Numbered from the stretch's first letter, positions 18,459 through 27,416 are shown. The stretch is 64,000 nucleotides of DNA from JAAYBQ01 sp035403465 (GCA_035403465.1 DAONFG010000012.1:5072-69071), one strand, 5' to 3'. Notes: a model not told the origin generated them from the sequence alone. A program made the numbers and translations.

Positions 18459-18740
18459 ATGTCCAAAGAGAAAATTTTCTGCTCAAACTGCCAGCATTGT
18501 ATAGTTATCAGACAGTATGAGTCTGAACCGGACAGGTACGTTTTAAGGGTTAAGTGCCTTAAAAAACAGTGGTCCAAGAGGTCAGGCGAGGAGAAATTAT
18601 ATAAGTATTTCACAGTTGCAAGAAGGATCATGGATGAATGTGAATACTACGAGGAATCAGGAGAACTCTTCCCTTACATAAAGAACCTGAGAAAAGAACT
18701 TCCTATAAAAGACGAGATCTATTCAACCAAGGAAATCTAA
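18459..18740 (+). CDS. Small cysteine-rich protein preceding rnfC
   Basis: The 93-residue soluble protein has an AAGGAG ribosome site. It opens with CSNCQHC (residues 8-14) and has further Cys in VKCLKK and DECEYY, an arrangement suited to zinc or an iron-sulfur centre. Only one base separates its stop from the rnfC GTG, so it is the first gene of the rnf operon and may act with it. I do not recognise a named family. Confidence 0.75.
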   Translation: MSKEKIFCSNCQHCIVIRQYESEPDRYVLRVKCLKKQWSKRSGEEKLYKYFTVARRIMDECEYYEESGELFPYIKNLRKELPIKDEIYSTKEI

Positions 18741-18741
18741 A

Positions 18742-20052
18742 GTGTTCCACACCTTCAAGGGCGGCATCATGCCGCCTCTCCGCAAAGAACTAACCGGGAA
18801 CAGCAGTCTTGAAAATTTATCCGTACCGCAGGTGTGCTACCTGCCGCTGCAGCAGCATAAAGGTATACCCTCTGTTCCTGTAGTAAAGGCCGGCGACCTG
18901 GTTGACGAAGGCCAGCTTGTTGCCAGGGCTGAAGGTGCCGGCAGCGCGAATATTCATGCATCAGTACCGGGCCGCGTTGTTGAGATAGTCCAGGCGCAGT
19001 CAGTTTACGGCATGCAGCCGGCTATAGTGATTGAGGCTGAAGGGGCTTTCGGGAAAACAGGCAGGGTGAAGGATTCGGGCGAATGGGTGAACTTTTCGCG
19101 CGATGAACTTGTACAAAAAGTCCGGGACGCAGGCCTTGTAAACCTGGGCGATACCGGGTACCCGGCAGACCTTACGGGGACAACCGTAACCGGGAAAAAA
19201 ACTGATATACTTATCATTAACTGCACTGCAGTTGAGCCATACATCACATCTGATGAAATACTTATGCGCACTCACCCCGATGAAATAATTGAAGGTATTT
19301 TGATTGCGCTGAAGATACTTAATATTCAGAAAGCCGTTATCGCAATTGATAATAAAAACAGCAATGCGGCATTAACACTTACTGATGCCCTCAGTAAGAT
19401 AAAATCACCTTATGGGATAACTATAAAAAAACTAAAAAGCCGTTATCCGCTCGGTGCTGAAAAACAGCTTGTCTTCAGCACGCTCGGCCGTGTAATAAAG
19501 TCAGGGAGAACTGCCGCTGATGGGGGAGTATCTCTTCATGACGCTGCAACGATTTTTGCACTCAGGGAGGCGGTTGTTCTTGATAAGCCGCTGATCGAAC
19601 GGTACATCACGGTTTCCGGAAGCATGATAAAAAGCCCCGGGAACTACAAGGTGCGCATCGGTACAAGGATCGCGGATATAGCAGAGGAGTGCGGTGGACT
19701 GAAGGGGAAGGCCGCAAGAATAGTAATGGGCGGGCCGATGTCCGGCACCGCAATAAACGACATGAACATACCTGTTGTTAAAAGCACCTCGGCAGTACTG
19801 TTCCTCTCAGACGACGAGGCACATACAGGAAGTGAACAGACGTGTATAAGGTGCGGCAGGTGCGTAAAGGTCTGTCCAATGGGACTCCTGCCGTGTAAAA
19901 TCGCGACAGCATCTGCTAAAGGGGAAACCGGGAAGGCTCTCATGTTTCATCCTGAAATGTGCATCATGTGCGGAAGCTGTTCATATACATGCCCTGCACA
20001 TATTCCACTTGCGGATATGATATATAAAGTTAATGAAATAATTGCCGGATAA
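18742..20052 (+). CDS. rnfC: RnfC, electron-transport complex subunit (NADH/ferredoxin oxidoreductase)
   Basis: The 436-residue protein starts at GTG with the RnfC opening FKGGIMPPLRKELT. The barrel-sandwich part contains the Gly-rich GSANIHASVPGRVVEI. The flavin/NADH part follows with INCTAVEPYITSDEILMRTHPDE, then GGPMSGTAI, and two 4Fe-4S sets, CIRCGRCVKVCPMGLLPC and CIMCGSCSYTCP. RnfC couples NADH to ferredoxin with ion pumping by the membrane subunits. rnfD follows by 20 bp, but rnfG, E, A and B are not here. Confidence 0.92.
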   Translation: MFHTFKGGIMPPLRKELTGNSSLENLSVPQVCYLPLQQHKGIPSVPVVKAGDLVDEGQLVARAEGAGSANIHASVPGRVVEIVQAQSVYGMQPAIVIEAEGAFGKTGRVKDSGEWVNFSRDELVQKVRDAGLVNLGDTGYPADLTGTTVTGKKTDILIINCTAVEPYITSDEILMRTHPDEIIEGILIALKILNIQKAVIAIDNKNSNAALTLTDALSKIKSPYGITIKKLKSRYPLGAEKQLVFSTLGRVIKSGRTAADGGVSLHDAATIFALREAVVLDKPLIERYITVSGSMIKSPGNYKVRIGTRIADIAEECGGLKGKAARIVMGGPMSGTAINDMNIPVVKSTSAVLFLSDDEAHTGSEQTCIRCGRCVKVCPMGLLPCKIATASAKGETGKALMFHPEMCIMCGSCSYTCPAHIPLADMIYKVNEIIAG

Positions 20053-20072
20053 GAATTCAGGCGCGCTGATAT

Positions 20073-21155
20073 ATGACACAGAATAATTTAACAGAAACAA
20101 CCCCGGACCTTCACGCGCCGCACATAATGTCGGGCGATTCCATTGTCCGGATCATGTGGACTACGGCAGCCGCCATGCTCCCGGCCCTTCTTTATTCATC
20201 ATTTATTCACGGAATACATACACTTCTACTCTGCATGGCATGTGCTGCTTCAGCAGTAACCGCGGAGGCTGTATTCCAGGTTGCGGCCAGGCGCAGATTC
20301 AGCGTAACCGACGGGTCAGCAGTTGTAACAGGACTTATACTTGCCATGACGTTGCCCCCCTCTTTTCCTTTATGGATAGCAGCGGCAGGAAGCTGCTTCG
20401 CGATCATAGCCGCAAAGCAGCTTTTCGGAGGACTGGGGCTTAACCTCTTCAACCCCGCTCTCGCAGGACGGGCAGTACTCTTTATCTTCTGGTCAGGATC
20501 AATGCGTACGGCATGGAACATCACTTCCGCGGGGAACATCCCTGCGGATAAACTCACATATTACGGGACAGTCCCGCAGCAGGCACTCGATATTATCACA
20601 CGCACAATCCCGGGCGAGGGTATGTACAATACTGGTACAGTGATCCCCTGGTTCAGCGAAACGTTCAGCAGCTTTTATGATTTCATGATCAGGCAGAATA
20701 TTTTAAAATCGCTGTTCATGGGGAATTACGGCGGGCTGACAGGCGAGGCTGCCGTCGCACTTTTACTTGCCGGCGGGCTCTTCATATTATGGCGCGGAGT
20801 GATCACCTGGCATATACCGTTCTCGTTTATAACGGCCCTTGCGTTATCTTCTTACTGCTATTATTCATATTCAGGATCACCATCTCCCGGATTCATCACG
20901 TTTATTCACATCATGTCAGGGAGTGTGATACCTGCTGCGTTCTTCATGGCTGCTGATCCGGTCACATCACCGCTTACAGGCCGTGGTATGGTTCTCTTCG
21001 GTGCGGGCTGCGGAATTTTTACATTCATAATAAGGACCACAGGATTTTATCCCGAGGGGGCATTCTGGGCAATCCTGATAATGAATGCCGCTGTTCCGCT
21101 GATCGATAAAATCACAAAGCCTTCGATATTCGGACTTTCACGAAACCCTAAGTAA
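20073..21155 (+). CDS. rnfD: RnfD, membrane subunit of the Rnf complex
   Basis: This 360-residue polytopic protein has RnfD/NqrB features: SPHIMSGDSIVRIMW-like start (here APHIMSGDSIVRIMW), GLGLNLFNPALAGRA, GNYGGLTGEAAVALLLAGGLFIL and FMAADPVTSPLTGRG. Riboflavin and covalently bound FMN normally sit here. The usual flavinylation motif SGAT is not seen at its expected place, where the sequence reads NTGTVIPW. It ends 25 bp before thyX with a good GGAGG site between, so thyX may be co-transcribed. Confidence 0.9.
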   Translation: MTQNNLTETTPDLHAPHIMSGDSIVRIMWTTAAAMLPALLYSSFIHGIHTLLLCMACAASAVTAEAVFQVAARRRFSVTDGSAVVTGLILAMTLPPSFPLWIAAAGSCFAIIAAKQLFGGLGLNLFNPALAGRAVLFIFWSGSMRTAWNITSAGNIPADKLTYYGTVPQQALDIITRTIPGEGMYNTGTVIPWFSETFSSFYDFMIRQNILKSLFMGNYGGLTGEAAVALLLAGGLFILWRGVITWHIPFSFITALALSSYCYYSYSGSPSPGFITFIHIMSGSVIPAAFFMAADPVTSPLTGRGMVLFGAGCGIFTFIIRTTGFYPEGAFWAILIMNAAVPLIDKITKPSIFGLSRNPK

Positions 21156-21180
21156 AAAAAGAAGCATCACAGGAGGATTC

Positions 21181-21819
21181 ATGGAGATACATAAACCCGA
21201 GGTCATACTTCTTGCAATAACGCCAGGTCCCGAGAAGCTGATTGAGGAGGCGGGGCGTACCTGCTACCTTTCACTTTCAAAAATGACCGACGAGAGCGAA
21301 AAAAACTTCATACGCAGTGCTATTAAGCGCGGTCACCATTCGATACTTGAACATGCAACGGCCTCATTCAGGATACTCGGCGCATCAAGGGCGTTCACGC
21401 ACCAGCTTGTTCGCCACAGGATTGCCAGTTATTCTCAGCAGTCCCAGAGGTATGTTGACGAGGCCGAATTCAACTATATCATTCCTGATGACATAAATAC
21501 CGATGAAAAGGCGCTCGCTGTTTACCGGGAACACATGGAGATGACCCGCCAGGCCTATATGAAGCTTCGGAAACTGGGAATAAAAAAAGAGGACGCCAGG
21601 TTCATACTTCCCAATGCACTTGAGAGCCAGATAGTATTCAGTGCGAACTTCAGGGAACTCCGCTCCGTGTTTAATTTAAGGCTCGACAAAAGCGCCCAGT
21701 GGGAGATAAGGCGCGTCTGCATGGAGATGCTTAAAATCATGCAGGAGAAGGCCCCGTCTGTTTTTGGTGACTTTGTGATCAATGAATCGGACTGCACCGC
21801 GGCATCCAGCCTGGTTTAG
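21181..21819 (+). CDS. thyX: ThyX, flavin-dependent thymidylate synthase
   Basis: The 212 residues are typical. ThyX methylates dUMP using methylenetetrahydrofolate and FADH2. The diagnostic ThyX motif is present as RHRIASYSQQSQRY at about residues 78-91, with HHSILEHATASFRI upstream for FAD binding and ARFILPNALESQIVFSANFRELRSVF downstream. A GGAGG site lies just before the ATG. A strong terminator follows it. Confidence 0.97.
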   Translation: MEIHKPEVILLAITPGPEKLIEEAGRTCYLSLSKMTDESEKNFIRSAIKRGHHSILEHATASFRILGASRAFTHQLVRHRIASYSQQSQRYVDEAEFNYIIPDDINTDEKALAVYREHMEMTRQAYMKLRKLGIKKEDARFILPNALESQIVFSANFRELRSVFNLRLDKSAQWEIRRVCMEMLKIMQEKAPSVFGDFVINESDCTAASSLV

Positions 21820-21838
21820 GCCGGTGGATAACCGGAAT

Positions 21839-21872
21839 AAAAAAAACCTCCTGTTTAGCGGAGGTTTTTTTT
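21839..21872. terminator. Bidirectional terminator between thyX and cheX
   Basis: CCTCC at 21847-21851 pairs with GGAGG at 21860-21864. A run of eight A before it pairs with eight T after it, so the hairpin is U-tailed on both strands. It separates the convergent thyX and cheX genes. Confidence 0.9.
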
Positions 21873-21904
21873 ATATCCCTGTTACGGATGTTTTCAGTCA
21901 TAAT

Positions 21905-22369
21905 CTATTTAAGAGCTATGTTCATCTCCAGCTGGCCCATGGGACTGTAGAGTGTGATTCCCAGTGTAGTCTGTTTGATCATGGTAATGTTGAAATTTTT
22001 ACCGTCAATAACTGTAGGTGTGGTCATGTCTATCACCTTTCCACTTGAGGCAAAGAGGTTCATGGCGTTACCTGTTATCATGTTTGCCAGTTCACCCACA
22101 ATGTCCTTGTACTCATTCATCATTTGTTCTTCTGAAAGCCCGGGCATAAGAGCCGCTGCAATTTTCTGCACCATGGGGTAACTCATGCTGTAGACTATTT
22201 CCCCGGTAACGCCGCCTGTTATGCCGATGATTATGGCAACGTCCTGGGAGGGTAAAGGATTTTCCTTGATAATGAGCTTCCCCCTCCTTAGATCCACGTT
22301 AAGAATCGACTTGAATACGACACTTGCTGCTTCTAAAAAAGGATTAATGTATTCTGCATTTATACTCAT
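21905..22369 (-). CDS. cheX: CheX, CheY-P phosphatase
   Basis: The 154-residue protein has the CheC/CheX/FliY fold. The phosphatase signature with Glu and Asn appears in KDIVGELANMITGNAMN at about residues 87-103. CheX dephosphorylates CheY-P in spirochaetes and ends the motor-switching signal. It is transcribed away from the ppiD-like gene cluster's end, with a 61-bp gap. Other che genes are not in the window. Confidence 0.9.
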   Translation of the reverse strand: MSINAEYINPFLEAASVVFKSILNVDLRRGKLIIKENPLPSQDVAIIIGITGGVTGEIVYSMSYPMVQKIAAALMPGLSEEQMMNEYKDIVGELANMITGNAMNLFASSGKVIDMTTPTVIDGKNFNITMIKQTTLGITLYSPMGQLEMNIALK

Positions 22370-22430
22370 CAGGATAAAACTCCTATACTGGTTTCATGTA
22401 TATAGTATTCAAACAATTATTTAATAGCAA

Positions 22431-23564
22431 TCAGTTTTTGGAACTTTTTGTAATTTTTGAGCCCTGTATCAGGTCGAGAAGTACATTTCTTATAATTGTA
22501 TTTAAGCTGGTCGATGTGAGCTCCTCGCGAGTCTTTGCCTGGACAGTTTCATCAGAAACTCCTGCGGGCAATTCCTTGAGTACAGGTGTGAATATATAGA
22601 GTCCTGCAACACTGTTTATTACAGGGGAGGTCACATTGTTACCCATAACGAGGAGCCTGTCTGCAAATATGCCTGAGCCGCTGATTGCACCAAGGCTTTT
22701 AGGCTCTTTTCCTTCAGACTTGATATCCTCGCCGAGTTTAAATGGTGCGGATTTTTCAACTTTTCCATTAAGTATGGCTGCTGCTGCATCAAAAGAACCG
22801 TTTGATGATGCAATGGCATTGATTTTTTCGATTATATCATTTTTAAGTTTGTCCAGTTTTTTACCTTCAAGCTGTTTCCTGATGCGTTCCCTGTCTGAAC
22901 CGGGATCTGAAATTTTAACTTTCTGCGATGCTATTTCACTGTCGATCTCTGCATCTGTCACGGCCACTTCTTTTTCATAGCGCTTTTTCAGGTCAACGTT
23001 TGAAAGGAATGCGTATTTTATCTGGATTTTTGTTCCGCTGATAAAATTGCTGAATTTCACCTCGTCAGACGGTACGGCGTTTCCCCTCCGTATGTAGAAG
23101 TAGAGTTCTTCCTGCGATGCGTTTCTGCGGAAAATCTTTTCAAATTCAGGGAGCGTCATGTTGTTCCCGTTCAGCATCATCTGGAAATAAGCAGAATCAA
23201 ATTTCCCTGTCGAGGGATTCGTGTATTCAGGGGACTTTTTTATGATATCCGACAGCCTCTGGTCGCTGAATTCGATCCCCTCGTCATCGGCCTTCTGCTG
23301 TACGAGCACTTCACGTACAAAACTCTGGAAGAAATATTCATTCATCTGTTCATTTTTAGCGGACGATCCCATTACCATTCTCTGGTACTTGTAGTATTCA
23401 ACGGGATTGAATTTCTGTCCATTAATGTTGACCTTCGTGTACGGGTCCTCGCCGCAGTTCAGGCCAAGGTCAGGAAGTCCGAAAGAAAGAATGATTATCA
23501 TCAGGAAAAAAGCTATAAGAAAATATCCGGCATATCTGGTAAAATTGTTTTTGGCTTCGAGCAT
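22431..23564 (-). CDS. PpiD/SurA-N-like periplasmic chaperone without clear rotamase core
   Basis: The 377-residue protein has one N-terminal membrane segment (about 13-30) and the PpiD-type start, including the block VNINGQKFNPVEYYKYQRMVMG and a SurA_N helical domain (residues 60-200). These proteins help outer-membrane proteins cross the periplasm. The parvulin core, with its GDLG and F(S/T) blocks, is not visible in the C-terminal half, so isomerase activity is doubtful. The start is 59 bp upstream of the end of the next minus-strand gene. Confidence 0.8.
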   Translation of the reverse strand: MLEAKNNFTRYAGYFLIAFFLMIIILSFGLPDLGLNCGEDPYTKVNINGQKFNPVEYYKYQRMVMGSSAKNEQMNEYFFQSFVREVLVQQKADDEGIEFSDQRLSDIIKKSPEYTNPSTGKFDSAYFQMMLNGNNMTLPEFEKIFRRNASQEELYFYIRRGNAVPSDEVKFSNFISGTKIQIKYAFLSNVDLKKRYEKEVAVTDAEIDSEIASQKVKISDPGSDRERIRKQLEGKKLDKLKNDIIEKINAIASSNGSFDAAAAILNGKVEKSAPFKLGEDIKSEGKEPKSLGAISGSGIFADRLLVMGNNVTSPVINSVAGLYIFTPVLKELPAGVSDETVQAKTREELTSTSLNTIIRNVLLDLIQGSKITKSSKN

Positions 23565-23623
23565 ATCTGATCCTCTTGTTAATTATAAAAAGATATTGGT
23601 ACTGGTGGAAAATTATCTATCTG

Positions 23624-23794
23624 TCACTTTGCGGGTTTTTCCGCTTCATCTACAAGCATGACGGGGATACCCTCTTTAACCGGGTATTTTAAACCGCACT
23701 GTGTGCAGATAATCTTTTCATTGCGGGCGTCATATTCAACGTCCCCCCTGCATGCGGGGCAGGCAAGTATTTCAAGCAGTTTTGTATCTATCAT
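23624..23794 (-). CDS. Trm112-like small zinc-ribbon protein
   Basis: The 56-residue protein reads MIDTKLLEILACPACRGDV at the start, with the zinc pair CPAC (residues 12-15) and a second pair CTQC (30-33), then GLKYPVKEGIPVML. This is the Trm112/UPF0434 (YcaR) pattern. In other organisms Trm112 activates methyltransferases; the bacterial role is unclear. It lies 59 bp upstream of the ppiD-like gene on the same strand and could be co-transcribed. Confidence 0.88.
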   Translation of the reverse strand: MIDTKLLEILACPACRGDVEYDARNEKIICTQCGLKYPVKEGIPVMLVDEAEKPAK

Positions 23795-24020
23795 TTAAAT
23801 ACTCCGTAAAAAAGCTGCGGGATTTAATAATCCTTAATCATTTGCGCCGGTTCCCGGTAAAAAACTGACCGTAATAGCCGGAAATGAAAGAAATTCATAT
23901 TTTAGCAGGCTCTTCCTGAAAAATATGATATAAAATGAAGTATTTTTGAGTCAACCAAAATACTGAAAACGTATATAATATGAGGATCAGGTTGAATTAA
24001 ATTTACGGAAAGAAATACCG

Positions 24021-24047
24021 GTCATCCCCGCGCATGCGGGGATCCAA
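24021..24047. repeat. Short dispersed palindromic motif
   Basis: GGTCATCCCCGCGCATGCGG followed by GGATCC forms an inverted repeat around GCGCATGCG. Palindromes of this type recur in many bacterial genomes between genes. It is the only notable structure in the 369-bp stretch before comF; the rest is AT-rich with no supported gene. Confidence 0.5.
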
Positions 24048-24163
24048 TCGTTAACAGTTATATCTGTTTTGTTGTGGATTACCGCCTTCCCGGTAATGAC
24101 ACCTGTGACAACCGGAATTTAATGATTAAAGGTATCCCGGAATCACGATATGAGGTTGATTTT

Positions 24164-24868
24164 ATGCTAAAAATGCTGAAAGTAGTTTTAGATCTTGTTT
24201 TTCCCTGTTCCTGTGTAAACTGCGGGAAATGGGTCAGGAGCGCGGATTATCACATTTGTCCAGGATGCCGCAGCGATATCAGGCCTGCAGAAAACAGCTG
24301 TGCTGTATGCGGCGGTCTGCTGGATTCAGGAAACTGCACAATTTGTCGGAGCAGAAAGGTCTTCGTTAAAGGGAATATACCGGTTTATGAATATGACGGG
24401 AGCGTGAAGAAACTGCTGCATGGCCTGAAATTTCACTCCCTGCGCAATGCATACATGAATTTTATCCCGGAAATGGCCAGGGCTGCGGCCGGTCTGCCCG
24501 TAAAGCCTGACCTTATCACATTCGTGCCAATGAGCAGGCGTAAACAGGCCGAGAGGGGATACAACCAGTCAGCCCTGATCGCGCGGGCAATCGGAAGGAA
24601 CCTGGGTATACCATATGTCCGGGTTTTAATGGAGCGCAGCGGATACAGGTCACAGCGGGGGCTGGGCAGGGTGGATAGGTATATTAATGTAATTGACAGA
24701 TATAAAGCATGTGATATAATAAAGTTTACGGGCAGGACAATCCTGCTTGTTGATGATGTTTTTACCACCGGTTCCACAATAAACGAATGCTCAAGACAGC
24801 TGCTCCGGTGCGGCGCTTCTGCGGTTTATTCAATAACAGTGGCCAGGGCGGATCCGGATAAAAATTAA
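24164..24868 (+). CDS. ComF-family amidophosphoribosyltransferase-like protein
   Basis: I start at the ATG at 24164 (234 residues), preceded by GAGG at 24152. The earlier GTG at 24074 would add an unrelated leader. The N-terminus carries CXXC pairs (CSCVNC, CPGC, CAVC, CTIC), which form a zinc finger. The C-terminus has the phosphoribosyltransferase motif ILLVDDVFTTGSTINEC. ComF proteins act in transformation DNA uptake in some species, and their activity is unknown in others. The next gene, for a STAS protein, follows closely. Confidence 0.88.
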   Translation: MLKMLKVVLDLVFPCSCVNCGKWVRSADYHICPGCRSDIRPAENSCAVCGGLLDSGNCTICRSRKVFVKGNIPVYEYDGSVKKLLHGLKFHSLRNAYMNFIPEMARAAAGLPVKPDLITFVPMSRRKQAERGYNQSALIARAIGRNLGIPYVRVLMERSGYRSQRGLGRVDRYINVIDRYKACDIIKFTGRTILLVDDVFTTGSTINECSRQLLRCGASAVYSITVARADPDKN

Positions 24869-24896
24869 AATATAAATGAATATGACGGAGCTTGAA

Positions 24897-25226
24897 ATGG
24901 AAAGAATCTCCAATGAAAACTACGAACTTATTGTCCTCCAGGGACGTATAGACCAGAATGAATCAGAAGAGCTCGAGGCTCTTCTGAATGAGTGTCTCGA
25001 TGACGGGAAAGTGAGCATCTGTATCGATATGATAGGCGTGAAGCACGTATGCAGTTCCGCCCTTGGTGTTCTTGTGGCTATCAAGCGGAAGATCAGGGAA
25101 AACGAAGGTGATATCAAGCTGATAATAGCAAGCGATAACCTGCTTAAACTTTTTGAGACCACAATGCTCGACAAGGTGTTCGAAATATTCGAGTCAAGAC
25201 GTGAATGCCTGGGGACTTTTGACTGA
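24897..25226 (+). CDS. STAS-domain protein, anti-sigma-factor antagonist-like
   Basis: I chose the ATG at 24897 (109 residues) because GGAG lies six bases upstream; in-frame ATGs at 24876 and 24882 are alternatives. The single STAS domain has the conserved Ser in GVKHVCSSALGVLVAIK, the site phosphorylated by anti-sigma kinases in SpoIIAA relatives. The chain ends in SRRECLGTFD. No partner kinase is adjacent. It is 6 bp from the polyprenyl synthase gene. Confidence 0.87.
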   Translation: MERISNENYELIVLQGRIDQNESEELEALLNECLDDGKVSICIDMIGVKHVCSSALGVLVAIKRKIRENEGDIKLIIASDNLLKLFETTMLDKVFEIFESRRECLGTFD

Positions 25227-25232
25227 TCAGCC

Positions 25233-26207
25233 ATGAGCCCGGATATTAAAACAATACTTGCTCCGATTTTTCCCAGGCTGGAACAGGTTGATAAAAGTAT
25301 AGCAGCCTACCTTGAAACAGGAATCCCTCTGATTGACAACAGCGTGATGCACCTTTTTTCTGCAGGCGGGAAAAAGATAAGGGCATCGCTTGTGCTGCTG
25401 TCATCCGGACTGCGTGCGCCGATACCTGATGGCGCTGTTGACCTTGCGGCAGCAGTCGAGATTATTCACGCGGCATCGCTTGTTCACGACGATATAATAG
25501 ACAAATCATTCATGAGGCGCGGCAATATATCAGTGCCGGGAAAGTATGGTGACAAGGTCGCGGTGCTTGCCGGGGACTATATGTATTCTGCAGCAGTGAA
25601 CATAGCGGTCAGGGACAATGACAGCAGGATACTTGATGCGATTGCGGGCGCAACCAAGGAGATGGTCAAGGGGGAACTCTACCAGATAGAGTATTCGAAT
25701 ATTGACCGTATAACAGAGGAACGTTATTACGCGATTATTGAAAGAAAGACTGCCCGGCTGATGGCAGCGAGCTGCCGTATAGGCGGACTCAAGTCCGGAT
25801 ACAGCGAGGAAGACTGCATTGCCCTGCACGATACGGGTCTCAACATGGGCTATGCCTTCCAGATTATTGATGACACATTCGATTTTTCCGACAGCAGCGA
25901 TGTCACGGGCAAGGATGTCGGCAATGACTTTAAGGACGGGAAGATAACGCTTCCCTTCATATATATACTTCAAAACGGAACTGTATCCGAAAAAGAAGCG
26001 CTTGTCCGGTTTGCCGCAGACCCTGATTCAGCAGACTGGAATGATGTCAGGAACCTTGTACATAAATCCGGCGCCTTTGAGTATTCAGTTGCAGCGGCTA
26101 AAAAATTTGCAGGCATTGCCCGGGAAAGGCTCTCGGTTTTTCCTGATAGCATTCACCTTAATATTATTCGCGATATTATAAATTTTATTGTTGAAAGAAA
26201 TTATTAA
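25233..26207 (+). CDS. Trans polyprenyl diphosphate synthase
   Basis: The 324 residues are normal for long-chain (C35-C50) synthases. It elongates allylic diphosphates with isopentenyl diphosphate to make the quinone side chain or an undecaprenyl-like carrier. The first aspartate-rich motif is VHDDIIDKSFMRRG near residue 88, the second is IIDDTFDFSDSSDVTGKDVGNDFKDGK near 210. Chain length is not certain from the sequence. The Ala/Ser at the residues before the first motif suggest a long-chain product. It follows the STAS gene by 6 bp. Confidence 0.9.
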   Translation: MSPDIKTILAPIFPRLEQVDKSIAAYLETGIPLIDNSVMHLFSAGGKKIRASLVLLSSGLRAPIPDGAVDLAAAVEIIHAASLVHDDIIDKSFMRRGNISVPGKYGDKVAVLAGDYMYSAAVNIAVRDNDSRILDAIAGATKEMVKGELYQIEYSNIDRITEERYYAIIERKTARLMAASCRIGGLKSGYSEEDCIALHDTGLNMGYAFQIIDDTFDFSDSSDVTGKDVGNDFKDGKITLPFIYILQNGTVSEKEALVRFAADPDSADWNDVRNLVHKSGAFEYSVAAAKKFAGIARERLSVFPDSIHLNIIRDIINFIVERNY

Positions 26208-26249
26208 AAAGATATTTTAGTGGCAGTAAACAATGTTTCCGGAGGGCGT

Positions 26250-26471
26250 ATGATCTCAAAGGAGAAAGAGGAACTTTTAACATACTACAACCAGGGTCTT
26301 GCCGCGTACAAGCAGAGGAAGTGGGATGATGCCATCAAATATTTCGAAATGGCGCTCAAGGTTGTACCTGAAGACGGCCCTTCAGAACTTTACCTTGAAA
26401 GGGCAAAGGCCTTCAAGGCTACACCGCCGGATGATGACTGGGACGGCGTAACAACAATGACAACTAAATAG
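26250..26471 (+). CDS. Small TPR protein with adenylate-cyclase-type C-terminal tail
   Basis: I start at the ATG at 26250 (73 residues) because GGAGGG lies just upstream; a GTG 30 bp earlier is less likely. It has one TPR unit, YYNQGLAAYKQRKWDDAIKYFEMALKV, and then TPPDDDWDGVTTMTTK. As I recall, tails of the form PP-x-DWDGV commonly end spirochaetal class III adenylate cyclases after a TPR segment, but no cyclase domain is here. It may be a free-standing derivative of that part. Confidence 0.7.
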   Translation: MISKEKEELLTYYNQGLAAYKQRKWDDAIKYFEMALKVVPEDGPSELYLERAKAFKATPPDDDWDGVTTMTTK

Positions 26472-26514
26472 CACTGGCGTATCAACACCACACAAAAAAT
26501 ACAGGTAACGGCAA

Positions 26515-26967
26515 ATGGCAAAGAAAGTAATTCAGGTCAACAAGAATCCCGTGTATGACATAGGGATGATAACCACGGTTTTCAACAAGAACACAGAGTT
26601 TTACGGCGACCTTTCGTTTAAAAAGTCCCTGCAGATAAACGGTAAATTCGAAGGTGAGATTTCATCGGGCAGTTACCTTGTTATAGGCGAAGAGGCAGTG
26701 ATAAAGGCTAATATCAAAGCGGATACAGTTATTGTAAAGGGGACTGTTTACGGCAATGTGGAGGCAGTGAACAGGCTTGAGATCCACACAAACGGGAAGC
26801 TCTATGGTAATATAAGGACAAAAAAACTGGTTATTTCAGACGGCGTTGTGTTCGAGGGGAAGTGTGAAATGATAAAGCCCTATGAGAAGAAGAAGGGTAA
26901 GGGTGACGAGGCAGGGGAGGCCGCTGCGGAGACAGCAGTGACTGCTGCAGCAGAGACCACAGCGTAG
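26515..26967 (+). CDS. Bactofilin
   Basis: The 150-residue protein forms a right-handed beta helix, seen in the repeat pattern of FYGDLSFKKSLQINGKFEGEI, GSYLVIGEEAVIKANIKADTVIVKGTVYGNVEA and GVVFEGKCEMIKP. The N-terminus is a short flexible part and the C-terminus an Ala/Glu/Thr-rich tail (about residues 122-150). Bactofilins polymerise without nucleotide and guide cell-wall and shape proteins in spirochaetes and others. No peptidase partner is adjacent. It lies 43 bp after the TPR gene and converges with the TSUP gene. Confidence 0.93.
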   Translation: MAKKVIQVNKNPVYDIGMITTVFNKNTEFYGDLSFKKSLQINGKFEGEISSGSYLVIGEEAVIKANIKADTVIVKGTVYGNVEAVNRLEIHTNGKLYGNIRTKKLVISDGVVFEGKCEMIKPYEKKKGKGDEAGEAAAETAVTAAAETTA

Positions 26968-26969
26968 GA

Positions 26970-27335
26970 CTATTTGCCCGCGATCATCCTGACCGAGATA
27001 TAGAGCAGGACAAAACCGAATATTCGTTTAAGCATGACAGGGTGCAGCCTTACTGCGAGCTTACTCCCCGCATAAGCACCGATAATAAAAACAGCGGCTA
27101 TAATGGCTGCTGTTTTTATGTCCGCGTATCCTGCCCTGTAGTATTCAAAAGCGGCAAGAATTCCGATCGGCGGGACCATGGCGCAGAGGGTGGTGCCCTG
27201 TGCTGTCTGCTGGTCGAAACCTGCGATGAATACAAGCGCTGGTATCATTATTACAGCGCCCCCTATCCCAAGGAGCCCGCTTGCAACACCCCCCGCAAGA
27301 CCTATTACAGCAATCAGAAGTATATCCATATTCAC
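26970..27335 (-). CDS. TSUP-family half permease
   Basis: The 121-residue protein with four hydrophobic segments is half the normal 250-residue TSUP (TauE/SafE) length. It contains the conserved LLGIGGAVIMIPALV repeat, normally present twice, so it probably pairs as a dimer. TSUP proteins carry sulfite, sulfoacetate or similar anions. It starts at ATG 27335 or the one 6 bp later. The stop lies 2 bp from the bactofilin stop (convergent). Confidence 0.85.
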   Translation of the reverse strand: MNMDILLIAVIGLAGGVASGLLGIGGAVIMIPALVFIAGFDQQTAQGTTLCAMVPPIGILAAFEYYRAGYADIKTAAIIAAVFIIGAYAGSKLAVRLHPVMLKRIFGFVLLYISVRMIAGK

Positions 27336-27416
27336 ACCCCGGGCAATAATAATTGTTGCTCCTGCATCATGAAACAGTTACAATTATAGTCAAGAAGGAA
27401 ACACCCGGAGGATGGT

